This document shows, one piece after another, positions 24,209-34,654 of a stretch of DNA of 43,465 nucleotides. This DNA comes from an uncultured Clostridium sp. (GTDB lineage: Bacteria > Bacillota > Clostridia > TANB77 > CAG-508). The stretch is from contig USHX01000014.1 of NCBI GenBank assembly GCA_900554565.1, forward strand, positions 1-43,465, written 5' to 3'. The position numbers and the translations under genes are program-made. The first letter of the stretch is position 1; each line of letters starts with the position of its first letter. The notes beneath the pieces are model-generated. The model was not told the DNA's origin. It saw only the letters and a list, made by a program, of their open reading frames with translations, and did not search any database.

Positions 24209-25439
24209 TGATGAATTATCACAAATACTAGTTGCAGTTTTAGGGATAATGATTTTCATATTTTTTATACTAGTTGCTATATTTATAATATTAAAAATTA
24301 GAGAAAAACAGCAAAATCAAAGAACAAAGGATATATTAGAAGAAAGTGAAACAAAGAATAAAAAAGCAGAAAAAAAACAATCAAGAATAGTAGATTCAAG
24401 TTATACAAAACAATCAATAATGGACTTTATGGAATTTGACAAAATAGAAGATAATATGATTGTGCAAAAAAAAGGAAGAAGATACTTGATGGTTGTTGAA
24501 TGTCAAGGAATAAACTACGATTTAATGTCAAAAGCGGAAAAAATAGGAGTAGAAGAAGGTTTTCAACAATTCCTAAACACATTAAGACATCCAATTCAAA
24601 TATATATCCAAACAAGAACAGTAAACTTAGAAAACAGCATTAGCACATACAAAGACAAAATAAAAGAGATAGAAAATGACTATAACCAAATGTTATTTAG
24701 ATACAACCAAATGAGAAATGCTGGAACATATGATAGAACAGAATTAGACAAAGCGTTTTATGAATTAACAAAAAGAAAAAATCTATTAGAATATGGAAAA
24801 GACATATTAGCAAATACTGAAAAAATGAGTTTAAACAAAAGTATATTAAATAAAAAATACTATGTAATAATTCCATATTTTGCGGAAGAAACTGGTGATA
24901 CAAAATATGATTACGAAGAAATAAAAAATATGGCATTCTCAGAATTATATACAAAATCACAATCAATAATAAGAACATTATCATCATGCTCTGTAAATGG
25001 AAAAATATTATCATCACAAGAATTGGCTGAGTTATTATATGTAGCATATAACAGAGATGAATCAGAAGCATTTAGTATAAAAAGAGCATTGCAAGCAGGA
25101 TATGAAGAATTATATTCAACAGCACCAGATGTATATGAAAAGAAAATAAGAGTATTAGATGAAGAAATTGAAAAACAAGCAATAGAATTAGCAAATCAAA
25201 CAATTGAACAAGTAAAATCTAGACCACAACAAATAGCAGAAGAAAAAGAAGACAATATGCAAGAGTTAATTAGAAAAATGGCAGAAATGGTACTAAATGA
25301 AAATAGACAATATGTTGGAGATGATGTTGCAGAAGCAGCAATCAATAAAATAAACGAAACAGAAGAGGAAGGAGATAATGAAGATGAGCAAAGCAAAGAA
25401 AAAACAACTAGCAGAAGAAAGAGAAAGACAACTAAATAG
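24201..25439 (+). CDS. Membrane-anchored VirB4 N-domain / TraC-like protein
   Basis: 412 residues from ATG 24201 (ribosome site GAGGAAGG). One membrane helix is at about 8-33. The domain FMEFDKIEDNMIVQKKGRRYLMVVECQGINYDLMS is near residues 75-110, the TraC-like part that normally precedes or forms the VirB4 N-terminus. A long alpha-helical stretch (150-350) and a basic tail RRKRKTTK follow. It has no P-loop. It overlaps the ATPase gene by 56 bp, so the two are probably co-translated. It likely recruits the ATPase to the channel; that is inference. Confidence 0.8.
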   Translation: MSNDELSQILVAVLGIMIFIFFILVAIFIILKIREKQQNQRTKDILEESETKNKKAEKKQSRIVDSSYTKQSIMDFMEFDKIEDNMIVQKKGRRYLMVVECQGINYDLMSKAEKIGVEEGFQQFLNTLRHPIQIYIQTRTVNLENSISTYKDKIKEIENDYNQMLFRYNQMRNAGTYDRTELDKAFYELTKRKNLLEYGKDILANTEKMSLNKSILNKKYYVIIPYFAEETGDTKYDYEEIKNMAFSELYTKSQSIIRTLSSCSVNGKILSSQELAELLYVAYNRDESEAFSIKRALQAGYEELYSTAPDVYEKKIRVLDEEIEKQAIELANQTIEQVKSRPQQIAEEKEDNMQELIRKMAEMVLNENRQYVGDDVAEAAINKINETEEEGDNEDEQSKEKTTSRRKRKTTK

Positions 25440-27354
25440 ACAAGAAGAACCAGGATTTTTAAAATCTAAAACAATAAAAGAATTAATAGCACCATCAGGA
25501 ATTGATGCATCAAAAATTGACCACTTAGAAATTATATCAAATGTAAAAAGATATGCTAGAAGTTTCTTTATATCAGCACTACCACGTATGTGTACATTTC
25601 CTGAATTATTTAGAGACTTATATTTCTTTGGAGACATAAACACATCAATATACATTACACCAATTGCAGAATCTAGATCTCAAAATGAATTAAATAGAGT
25701 AATAAACGAATTAGAAACAGAAAGAATTGTAGCAGCAGATAGAGGAAATATAAACAGAGAAAGTACATTAACACAAAAAAGATTTGAAGCAGAACAATTA
25801 AGAGATGAAATAGCAGCAGGATTTAATAAAATGTATGATGCTTCAATAGTTGCAACATTATTTACATATAGTTTAGAAGATTTAGACTCATTAACAAAAC
25901 TACTATCAACAGAAATGTCAAAATCATTAGTAGGAATAAAAAGTGCTTGGGCAATGCAAGAAGATGCATTTCAAGCAAATTTACCACTAATGCAAGACAA
26001 GCTAAAAAAAGTTCACTCTTTTGATAGCAGATCAATGGGAACAGTATTCCCATTTACAACATCAGAGGTTGGACATTCAACAGGTGTGCCTTTAGGATTT
26101 AATAAACAAACAGGAACACCAATATTATTTGATAACTTCCATCCTTCTTTAACAAACTATAACATGGTTATATTTGCTAAATCAGGTGCTGGTAAATCTG
26201 TAACAATGAAAACATTAATATCAAGATCATCTGTATTAATGGGAATTGAAAGTTTAGCACTAGATGCAGAAGGTGAATATTCAATAGTTGCCGAAAGTTT
26301 AGGTGGAATAAATGTAGTATTAAGTCCAAATTCAAAAACAGTTATAAACTTATTTGATATAGAACCAGAAGTTGTAAAAGATGCAATTACAGGTAGGGAA
26401 AGAAAAGTTTTAAATGTTGAAAACAAAGTAGAAGATGTTACACAAGCGCTTTTAACAATGGCAAGAGGAAGTACAAGAAGTTCAGATGTTAATGAATTAA
26501 CAAAACAAGTTATAGCAGAAACTGTAGCAGAAGAATATGCAAGTGCAGGAATAAATAGCAATCCAGCAAGTCTATATAGGTCAGGTGATGAATTTATGCA
26601 AGGAGAAAAATTATATAGAGATAAAAAAGATATGCCAACTATAGGCTCATGGTATAGAAGATTGCAAAATAAAGCGCAAGAAAATACAAACCAAGATTAT
26701 CAATTTCATTATAGCTATTTATTAAAAGTTATGAAACAATATATAAGAGAATATAATGGACAAATGGCTTATTTTGATGGACAATCTACATTTGAGTTAT
26801 TAGATGGAGCACCATTTATAAATTTGGATATATCTCAATTAGAAGAAAGATTTGCAAGACCACTTGCACAACAAATATTACTTTCTTGGATTTGGGAAAA
26901 ATATGTAAAGAAAAATAGTGAAGATAGAACAAAAGCTAGAAAGAAAAGGGTTTTAGTAGATGAAGCTTGGATGTTACTACCATATCCAGAAGCTGTAGAT
27001 TTCTTAAATACAATGGCAAGACGTGCTAGAAAAAGAAATGTATCTCTTGCAATTGTATCTCAAAGATTTCAAGATTTCTATGAAAAACCAGAAGCACAAG
27101 CAGTATTAACATCATCAGATACAAAACTATTTTTGGCACAAGATAAGGCTGAAATAGAGTATTTAAAATCAGTTTTTAAACTAAGTGATGGAGAAGCAAA
27201 TTTCTTAACTACTTGTTTAAAAGGTGAAGGTTTATTAAAAGTAGGTTCAGAAACAGCAATATTACAAATAACACCTACTTCAAAAGAGTTTGAATTTGTG
27301 GAAACAAACTTGAATAATATAGTTAAACAAAGAAACAGAATGGCAAATGTATAA
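25384..27354 (+). CDS. VirB4-like T4SS ATPase (right locus)
   Basis: The ATPase that powers the T4SS channel; 656 residues from ATG 25384, which lies 9 nt after GGAAGGAG. The N-domain (about 30-250) contains HLEIISNVKRYARSFFISALPR. Walker A is AKSGAGKSVTMK near residue 265, followed by LALDAEGEYS. The Walker B region is RVLVDEAWMLLPYPEAVDFLNTMARRARKRN, with AIVSQRFQDF after it, as in VirB4. The C-terminal GLLKVGSETAILQI is also typical. It lies between PrgI and VirB6 homologues, the usual VirB3-VirB4-VirB6 order. ATG 25378 is a less likely start. Confidence 0.93.
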   Translation: MSKAKKKQLAEERERQLNRQEEPGFLKSKTIKELIAPSGIDASKIDHLEIISNVKRYARSFFISALPRMCTFPELFRDLYFFGDINTSIYITPIAESRSQNELNRVINELETERIVAADRGNINRESTLTQKRFEAEQLRDEIAAGFNKMYDASIVATLFTYSLEDLDSLTKLLSTEMSKSLVGIKSAWAMQEDAFQANLPLMQDKLKKVHSFDSRSMGTVFPFTTSEVGHSTGVPLGFNKQTGTPILFDNFHPSLTNYNMVIFAKSGAGKSVTMKTLISRSSVLMGIESLALDAEGEYSIVAESLGGINVVLSPNSKTVINLFDIEPEVVKDAITGRERKVLNVENKVEDVTQALLTMARGSTRSSDVNELTKQVIAETVAEEYASAGINSNPASLYRSGDEFMQGEKLYRDKKDMPTIGSWYRRLQNKAQENTNQDYQFHYSYLLKVMKQYIREYNGQMAYFDGQSTFELLDGAPFINLDISQLEERFARPLAQQILLSWIWEKYVKKNSEDRTKARKKRVLVDEAWMLLPYPEAVDFLNTMARRARKRNVSLAIVSQRFQDFYEKPEAQAVLTSSDTKLFLAQDKAEIEYLKSVFKLSDGEANFLTTCLKGEGLLKVGSETAILQITPTSKEFEFVETNLNNIVKQRNRMANV

Positions 27355-27370
27355 AAACAAGGAGGAAAAA

Positions 27371-29962
27371 ATGAAAAAACTAACCACAAACAAAATATTT
27401 CAAAAGATAATTTTAACATTAATAATGATAGTATCCCTATGTTTTATAACTCCGCAAAGAGCTTATGCAGATGCATGGAGCAGTTTAGGTGGTTCTTTAT
27501 TAAAAGAAGTAATGCAATTGGTATCTGCACTTGGAGATGTAACAATGGGATTCTTGAATAATGTTATGTTAGGGGCAAATTTAGGGTCTGCAATGATAAG
27601 CGAGGATGACCAAAACTTATCTAACAAAGATTCATGGCTTTATTATGATGGAAATGAATTTACTAAAGAATTCAAAGATGGAGAAATTGATACAAATTCT
27701 TTTATAACATTACCAGGAGAAAAAGCTTTTGAAGTTCCTAATATGTTATATTGTCCAGAAAATATTTTTGCAAACAATATAGCAGCATTAGATGTAAACT
27801 TTTTGTCACCAAACAAATTTACATCGGCAGTACAAGGAGTTGATAAAGCAAATGATAAAGCTAAATCCTCAGCAGAAGTATTAAGAACAACAATTTCATC
27901 ATGGTATAAATCTTTTAGAAGTATAGCTGTGGTTGGACTATTATCAGTTCTTATATATTTAGGAATAAGAATTTTATTAAGCTCAGCAGCAGATGATAAA
28001 GCAAAATACAAAGAATCATTAAAAGATTGGTTAGTGGCTTTATGTTTGGTTTTTGTAATACATTTTATTATGTCAGGAATACTTATGCTAACTGATAAAG
28101 TTACAAACTTATTTAGTACATCAATAACAAATGGAATAACAGTAAGTGCAGAAGATGGAAGTAACACGGTGAAATTTAGAACAAATTTAATGGGACTTGT
28201 AAGATTCCAAGCACAATCAGATGATGCTCAAACAACATGTGCATATACAATAATGTATGTTGCTTTAGTAATTTATACAGTAATTTTTACATTTTTGTAT
28301 TACAAGAGATTTTTATATACCGCGTTTTTTACTATGATAGCACCTTTAGTAGCTTTAACATATCCAATAGATAAAATTGGAGATGGAAAAGCACAAGCTT
28401 TTAATATGTGGTTTAAAGAATATACTATGAATGTAATTATACAACCAGTACATTTAATCTTATATACAGTGTTTGTGAGTTCAGCAATTGATTTGGCTGC
28501 TGATAATCCATTATACGCATTAGTAGCAATTGGATTTTTAATTCCAGCAGAGAAATTTATTAAGAAAATGTTTAGATTGGATAGGGCAGAAACCACAAGT
28601 GGATTTGGAAGTTTTGCAGGTGGAGCTCTAGCAATGTCAGGATTAAAAAAATTAGCAGGCATAGGTTCAAATTCTTCAAGAGGAAACGCAGGAAAAGGTG
28701 GAAATAGCGGAAGTGATGATTCTGGAAGTGCAAATGATGGTAAAATATTTATGCCAACAGGAAGTGCTGGAAAATTAGGTACATTTGAAAAAGGAAATAA
28801 CATAGTAAATGACAAACCAACATCAGACGGAGGACTAAATACTAATTTATTTAATGATCCAAATGAAACAGAACAATCAAGATTTGATGCACAAAATGAA
28901 TATGATAAATTAAGAGAAAAAGAAGAAGCAGATAAGCAAAGAGAAATGAATAAAGAAGCTATTGAAAACTTAGATAATAATCAATTATCAAATGATGAAC
29001 TAAGATCAATTGCAATGAATCCAAATAATTCATTTGAAGACCGAGCTAATGCAGCAAGAAGATTATCAGGTTCAAATACATTACAAATGCCGCCAATGAA
29101 AAAGGGTGGAGCAAAACAAGTATTAATAAGAGGAGCTAAAACCTTAGGTAGAGGAATTTGGAAAAATAAACGTAAAATTGTTAGAGGTGCAGCAAGAGCA
29201 ACAGGAACTGTAATGGGAGCAGCAATTGGACTTGGTGCTGGATTAACAACGGGAGATTTATCAAAAACATTAACATATGCGAGTGCGGGAGCTTATGCTG
29301 GAAATGCTGTAGGTAAAAATGCAACAAATATTGTTGCAGATACAGCAATTAATGCTGGAAATTTTGTCAAATCAAAAGCAGGAGAAGCTAATAATGCAAT
29401 AAATGAAGAGCTATATGGAAGAACAGCAGCAAAAGAGATGAAAGTAGAAGCAAATAATCAAAAGGCAAGAAAAACACTTATGAAAGACCAAAAACAAAGA
29501 GCCAAATGGGAAGATAAAGCTGCAGATATGGGATATGATGGAGACATGGAGCAATTCATGAACAGTGTAGCAGATTATCATGAGGCAGGAATTTCAGATG
29601 AAAAACAAATAGTAAATGCTTTAAAAGTAGAAAAAGAAAAAGGTGGAATTGGCGGAGCTAGCCATGAACAAATTGTTGATATGGCAGTATATGCAAACAA
29701 AGGTGGATATGGAAAAGAATATATAGAAGATGAGAAAAAACGAAATGCTATGGAAGATCAATTAGCAGCAGCTGGATTAAGTCAAAGTGGACAAATCAAA
29801 GCAATGGAAACATTTGCAGCATTACAAGGAAAAGAAGAATACTATAAAAAGGTCTCTAAACTATATCCTGGAAATAATGAACCAAAATCAGAAAGACAAG
29901 AGCAACCTAAAATGCCAAAATCACCAAAACAACCAAGAAAATCTAAAAACGGTAAAAAATAA
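27371..29962 (+). CDS. VirB6/TrbL-like polytopic T4SS protein with a long soluble tail
   Basis: 863 residues from ATG 27371 (GGAGG 5 nt upstream). A signal peptide at 1-34 ends QRAYADA. A soluble part follows, then about six membrane helices between residues 180 and 410. The first pair again encloses the pilin-like motif GIRILLSSAADDKAKYKESLKDWLVAL. From residue 410 a glycine/serine-rich stretch is followed by a large basic and charged tail. The tail includes a glycine-zipper-like segment (GTVMGAAIGLGAGLTTGDLSKTL) and a proline/lysine-rich end. VirB6 proteins form the inner-membrane channel. The tail may face the cytoplasm or interact with substrates; this is inferred. Confidence 0.85.
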   Translation: MKKLTTNKIFQKIILTLIMIVSLCFITPQRAYADAWSSLGGSLLKEVMQLVSALGDVTMGFLNNVMLGANLGSAMISEDDQNLSNKDSWLYYDGNEFTKEFKDGEIDTNSFITLPGEKAFEVPNMLYCPENIFANNIAALDVNFLSPNKFTSAVQGVDKANDKAKSSAEVLRTTISSWYKSFRSIAVVGLLSVLIYLGIRILLSSAADDKAKYKESLKDWLVALCLVFVIHFIMSGILMLTDKVTNLFSTSITNGITVSAEDGSNTVKFRTNLMGLVRFQAQSDDAQTTCAYTIMYVALVIYTVIFTFLYYKRFLYTAFFTMIAPLVALTYPIDKIGDGKAQAFNMWFKEYTMNVIIQPVHLILYTVFVSSAIDLAADNPLYALVAIGFLIPAEKFIKKMFRLDRAETTSGFGSFAGGALAMSGLKKLAGIGSNSSRGNAGKGGNSGSDDSGSANDGKIFMPTGSAGKLGTFEKGNNIVNDKPTSDGGLNTNLFNDPNETEQSRFDAQNEYDKLREKEEADKQREMNKEAIENLDNNQLSNDELRSIAMNPNNSFEDRANAARRLSGSNTLQMPPMKKGGAKQVLIRGAKTLGRGIWKNKRKIVRGAARATGTVMGAAIGLGAGLTTGDLSKTLTYASAGAYAGNAVGKNATNIVADTAINAGNFVKSKAGEANNAINEELYGRTAAKEMKVEANNQKARKTLMKDQKQRAKWEDKAADMGYDGDMEQFMNSVADYHEAGISDEKQIVNALKVEKEKGGIGGASHEQIVDMAVYANKGGYGKEYIEDEKKRNAMEDQLAAAGLSQSGQIKAMETFAALQGKEEYYKKVSKLYPGNNEPKSERQEQPKMPKSPKQPRKSKNGKK

Positions 29963-30018
29963 TTAATAATGAAAATAAGCAATAATCCAAGTGATAATTA
30001 ACTTTACAAGGAGGAAAT

Positions 30019-30993
30019 ATGCATAGATTAATTTCAATGTATAGCAAAAATAGGTTAAAAGTATGGGCGATAATCATAATGATAATTTTAGGATTATCGC
30101 TAATACAAGTTTTAAACAAATCAGCAAAAAACAAAGAAAAAGAAACACAAATAGAAAAAAGTGAAAATATAGTAAAATCTAGCAATAGTGAAGATGATCA
30201 AGAAAAAGATTATCAAAAAGAAAGTAATACACTTACATCAACTAGTGAAATTTCTGAAAAATATCAAGAAAAATTTGGAAAAATTATAGATGAATTTTAT
30301 ACAGCATGCATAGAAAATGACATAGAAAAAGCGTATGGGTTACTATCAGATGAATGCAAAAATTTAATGTACCAAAATCAAGATTTATTTGAAAGTTTAT
30401 ATTGTAGAGAAAAGTTTTCAAATAACAAAGAATATTCTTTTCAATCTTGGGCTACAGGAAGAAATACGTATATATATCAAGTAAAAATTTTTGATAATAT
30501 GTTATCAACAGGAAAATCATCAGATCAAGGGTATATTGAAGATTATGTAACATTAGTCCCAGATGAAGATTCATTTAAATTAAATGTGAATAGTTTTATA
30601 GAAACTAAAGTAATTGGTGAGAAAAGTGCAGATGGAATTTTAACTATACAAGCAGATTCGAAAGAAATTTATAAAGATTATGAAATATATAAATTTAAAA
30701 TAAAAAATAATACACAAGACAGAATTTTATTAGATACAGGGAAAAAAACAGATACAATGTATGTTGTTGATGATATAAAAAATAGATATAAAGCTTTTTC
30801 GTATGAAAAGAGTAAAACTGAATTATTGATAGAACCAGATGAAACTAAAGTAATAGAAATAAAATACGATAGAGCGTTTAATTCAAAAAGAAGTGTAGAA
30901 AAAATTGTATTCTCAAATATAGTAAAATATGAAGAATATCTTGCAAATCAAGATGCAACAGGGGAAACAATATATATAAATATGGACAATTAA
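30019..30993 (+). CDS. VirB8/TcpC-like T4SS protein
   Basis: 324 residues. A short cytoplasmic N-terminus and a membrane helix (about 15-34, VWAIIIMIILGLSLIQV) are followed by a Ser/Glu-rich linker. A domain with FYTACIENDIEKAYGLLSDECKNLMYQ follows, an NTF2-like opening seen in VirB8 and TcpC. The second half is beta-rich and could be a second domain. The same DIEKAYxLLSD words recur in the protein at 34655. VirB8-type proteins form the periplasm-facing core of Gram-positive T4SS channels. AAGGAGG precedes the ATG. Confidence 0.75.
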   Translation: MHRLISMYSKNRLKVWAIIIMIILGLSLIQVLNKSAKNKEKETQIEKSENIVKSSNSEDDQEKDYQKESNTLTSTSEISEKYQEKFGKIIDEFYTACIENDIEKAYGLLSDECKNLMYQNQDLFESLYCREKFSNNKEYSFQSWATGRNTYIYQVKIFDNMLSTGKSSDQGYIEDYVTLVPDEDSFKLNVNSFIETKVIGEKSADGILTIQADSKEIYKDYEIYKFKIKNNTQDRILLDTGKKTDTMYVVDDIKNRYKAFSYEKSKTELLIEPDETKVIEIKYDRAFNSKRSVEKIVFSNIVKYEEYLANQDATGETIYINMDN

Positions 30994-31006
30994 AAGAGGT
31001 GAAAAG

Positions 31007-34000
31007 ATGAAACTGTCAAAATTATTAAATCAAAGTAAAAACAACAAAGAAAAAGGAGTAGGCAAAAATATAGCAAAAAATGGATTTAAAGCAGTATTAA
31101 CAATGTTTATTCCAAAGATATTAATAGTTTCAACAGCTGCAATACTTATTTCATCTTTTTTTGATTATGTAATAGAACTAGTAACAGCAAAATCAACGCC
31201 ACAAACCATATATGACAAATTAGAAGTTGAATCAATGGCAGATTTGGTAGAGGTAAAAGAAGATGGAAATGGTGGATATTATTTAGACTTTAAAGAGGAT
31301 ACAGATGAAAAATTAAGTAAAATAGTAAAATTTATGAACTCAAAAGCTGGAGTACATAATCTTCCAGATTCAGAAGAATTTTTAAAAAAGTTAATAAAAG
31401 CAGAAGTTATTACACAATTTCCAAATTTGGGAGGACAAGTTCCAGATAATAGTGATGGATTTCAAGGAGCTGTAAAAATAAGAAGAGTTACTCCAGACAA
31501 AGAAATTGGCGAAGTAAAAAACACAGGAACTGGAGAAACAACAGCTTTGGAAGATGATGTTGAATATGATACAGAAGATAAAAGTGATTATGAAGATATT
31601 GTTAAACAATGGCAAGCAGGAAAAAAATTAGTAATAAATTCACAGGCAATTGTATATGAGCAAACAGCATCAAAGTTAAATCCAGGATCCGATACAGGTG
31701 ATTGGAACCCTGTGTATGATGAAAAAAGTAGTGGCAATTTAAAACTAAAAGTAAATACAGAAGTTGAATATACAGGGACATATAAAACAAATAAAAACCT
31801 TATGAATAAAAAAGTAGTGACTTATGTTGAGGTAAAGACAGGTGATACAACAGGATTTGTAAAAGCTCAATTTTTATCAGAAAAGGAAGAACAAAAAAAT
31901 TCAAGTATTGTGCGAAAAGTAGCTAAAATAAATAATGCAAAAACAAGTAGAGCAAAAGAAGAAAAAAAGACAGCTGGAAACAAAGATGAAGAATATGTAA
32001 TAGCTATTGCAGCCGGACATAACAACACAGATAATACAGGAGCGCACAACGGTGATTTAAAAGAAGAAGAATTAACTATAAAAGTTGCAGAAAAAGTTGA
32101 AGAATTATTTAAAGATTATTCTAATGTAAAAGTTGTACAAACAGGTAGTACCAAAAGTAATCCAGGTGGAATAAAAAAAGAAGAAAGAACAAAGCTAGCA
32201 AGAGATGCAAATCCAGATTTATGTATTCAAATTCACTTTAATTCTGGTGGAGGAACAGGAGTTGAAGCAATTTATAAAGATGGAGATGAATGTTCAGCAC
32301 AGCTTGCAGAGTTATTATCAGAAGCAATGTCAAATTCTATGGGGATAAAAAATAGAAAAGCTGGAACAGATTTAGCAAAATCAAATAAAAGTTTAGGAAT
32401 AATAGAAAGTTATGCGAAATCAGGGTTCCCATCTGTTGTTACAGAAGGAGGATTTATAGATGGAGATGCACAACTAGTTGGTTCAGATGATGGGATAGAA
32501 AAATATGCTAAAGGAATTGTAGATGGAGTTGTAAAATACTTAGGAACAGAGCATAAAGGAACTAGTGCAACAACAATAGAAGAACAAAAAGTTTCAAATA
32601 GTGTGTCATCGATTGTAAAAAATCTAAAATATGTACCTAAAGAAAAAATGGATGAATACATAAAAAATGGAGATAAAGAGGCTCTAAACGTATTTACATT
32701 AGATGAAGAAAATAAAGTTATTACTGCTACATGGAGCATAAAAGATGATGGAAATACAGAAATTTCAACTAACTCAGCAATGGACTTAAAGACAGCATTA
32801 CAAAAATACGCAGTTCCATTTGAATATTTATTATATTTTTATATGGATACAAATGAACAGTATTTTTCAGAAGATTTAGCTGATAAAATATTAGAAACAG
32901 ATATTGTAATGGCAGTTCAAGATAATATAACGACAATAAGAGATAAACAAACAACACAAGAAAAAAGTATACCAGCAAAACCTGGTAAAAGTTCTGATTG
33001 GCAAGATACAGATAAAACATCAACAAAAGTAACAGAATCAGTAAATACAATAGTTGATATAACATATGTTAATGCTTGGTGTGTAAAAGCATACAAAACA
33101 AATAGTTATAGTGATGCAGCATTGAAAATGGGAGATGAAGATGAGAAAAAGATTGATATATCTGGAAAAGTAACAGAATCAGATACAACAACAATGTCAG
33201 CTGAACAACATGTTAGAACAGATGAAACTAAAAAAATGGTTACTACTACAAATGAATATGGAGATATAGTAACTGAGGAGGAAATAACAAAACATAAAAT
33301 ATATCAAAGAACTAGAACAGATACAAAAACAATAGCCAATACATATGAATCAGGAGACTTAAAAACAGAAGAACAAATTGGTGGATTTGTAGATTTATAT
33401 AAAGAAAATAAAATGGCCAATTTAGTAAGAGAGCAATATTTATTTACTATAATTGAAAATAATGAAAAAACAGCGAATTTATTGGACCTTACTAAATACT
33501 TGATTTATAAATCTACAGGTAGAAATTTTGGGGTAGTAGAATATGATTTTAGCGTATTTGATTTACAGACATTCTCAGAAACATCATCTTCTACAGGAGG
33601 TTTAGATACCTTCATAGAATACTTACACACATGGGAAGGTAATGAAGGACTTAGCCCAGATGGAACTAAATACAAAGTAGGTGATGATGGTGCAGGACAT
33701 CCGACAGTTGGATATGGTGTAGATATTTATAATTCTGGATATTTAGATAGATTTAAGGCAGCAGGTTATGATGTTAGTATGGGATCATATATAGATAAAG
33801 ACTTCGTTGATGCAATAGAAAGAGAAGAAATAGAATCTAAGTTACAAGCAATTGAGAAAGAAACAGCAGGATTAAATCTAACTACATATCAAAAATATGC
33901 ATTATTAAGTAGAGCATATAACTGCGGTACAGCGGGAGCACTAAAATCGAGAAATGGAAAAACGTTTGTACAAGCATATAATGCTTACTGGAATCAAGAA

Positions 34001-34639
34001 AGAGATGATGAATATAAAGTAACACCTAATGAAGGAATGTATAGCCATAGCTTATTTACTACATATATGAACAAACCAGATACATCTGGTGGAAAAACTT
34101 TGAACGGACTTGTAAAAAGAAGAAGATCAGAATGGATTTTATTTAAAACAGGATATTATGATAATATTGATAAATGGTGTTCAGAATCTGAAGGTGGAAG
34201 TATAGTTGAAAAAGCTATAGAAGTTCATAATTATTTAAGATCAAATGGATACCATTATGCACAAACTGGTGGAGCAGTTCCAAGAACTTCATCAAAGGCA
34301 ATAGACTGTAGTTCCTATGTTACATGGGTACTAGTAGAAGCAAATGTAAGTGGATTTACAAGTGGAATGGCACAATGGACATCAGCAAAATTTGCAACAA
34401 ATCCATTAGGTTGGCAAGAAGTATCTGCAAATGATGCACAACCAGGAGACATTGTTGTATATTCAGGGCACGTTGAAATTATTGCTAAAAATGATCCAAG
34501 TAGTACTCAATTTAGAGTATATAACTGTGGAAGCAATAATTCTATAAATGCAGATGGTGGAAACAGTGGACTGCCAGAAAGCAGTAACTCAGGAAGAAAT
34601 AAAAGTACAGCAGTAAAAATCTTAAGAGTACCACAGTAA
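31007..34639 (+). CDS. Membrane-anchored triple cell-wall hydrolase (amidase, lysozyme, NlpC/P60)
   Basis: 1210 residues with an N-terminal membrane helix (about 34-58). An SH3-like region is at about 205-290. An N-acetylmuramoyl-L-alanine amidase (Amidase_3) domain at 330-510 has AGHNN (His338), IHFNSG and TEGGFID. A long linker holds threonine-rich repeats. A T4/phage-type lysozyme domain at about 868-1050 has WEGNEGLSPDG (Glu877) and TVGYGVD. A C-terminal NlpC/P60 peptidase has DCSSYVTW (Cys1101), GHVEII (His1155) and YNCGS. Each domain keeps its expected catalytic residues. It should open glycan and peptide bonds so the T4SS can pass the wall, the VirB1 role. Three hydrolase types in one T4SS protein is unusual. 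Confidence 0.88.
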   Translation: MKLSKLLNQSKNNKEKGVGKNIAKNGFKAVLTMFIPKILIVSTAAILISSFFDYVIELVTAKSTPQTIYDKLEVESMADLVEVKEDGNGGYYLDFKEDTDEKLSKIVKFMNSKAGVHNLPDSEEFLKKLIKAEVITQFPNLGGQVPDNSDGFQGAVKIRRVTPDKEIGEVKNTGTGETTALEDDVEYDTEDKSDYEDIVKQWQAGKKLVINSQAIVYEQTASKLNPGSDTGDWNPVYDEKSSGNLKLKVNTEVEYTGTYKTNKNLMNKKVVTYVEVKTGDTTGFVKAQFLSEKEEQKNSSIVRKVAKINNAKTSRAKEEKKTAGNKDEEYVIAIAAGHNNTDNTGAHNGDLKEEELTIKVAEKVEELFKDYSNVKVVQTGSTKSNPGGIKKEERTKLARDANPDLCIQIHFNSGGGTGVEAIYKDGDECSAQLAELLSEAMSNSMGIKNRKAGTDLAKSNKSLGIIESYAKSGFPSVVTEGGFIDGDAQLVGSDDGIEKYAKGIVDGVVKYLGTEHKGTSATTIEEQKVSNSVSSIVKNLKYVPKEKMDEYIKNGDKEALNVFTLDEENKVITATWSIKDDGNTEISTNSAMDLKTALQKYAVPFEYLLYFYMDTNEQYFSEDLADKILETDIVMAVQDNITTIRDKQTTQEKSIPAKPGKSSDWQDTDKTSTKVTESVNTIVDITYVNAWCVKAYKTNSYSDAALKMGDEDEKKIDISGKVTESDTTTMSAEQHVRTDETKKMVTTTNEYGDIVTEEEITKHKIYQRTRTDTKTIANTYESGDLKTEEQIGGFVDLYKENKMANLVREQYLFTIIENNEKTANLLDLTKYLIYKSTGRNFGVVEYDFSVFDLQTFSETSSSTGGLDTFIEYLHTWEGNEGLSPDGTKYKVGDDGAGHPTVGYGVDIYNSGYLDRFKAAGYDVSMGSYIDKDFVDAIEREEIESKLQAIEKETAGLNLTTYQKYALLSRAYNCGTAGALKSRNGKTFVQAYNAYWNQERDDEYKVTPNEGMYSHSLFTTYMNKPDTSGGKTLNGLVKRRRSEWILFKTGYYDNIDKWCSESEGGSIVEKAIEVHNYLRSNGYHYAQTGGAVPRTSSKAIDCSSYVTWVLVEANVSGFTSGMAQWTSAKFATNPLGWQEVSANDAQPGDIVVYSGHVEIIAKNDPSSTQFRVYNCGSNNSINADGGNSGLPESSNSGRNKSTAVKILRVPQ

Positions 34640-34654
34640 AGGAGAAAAATCTAG

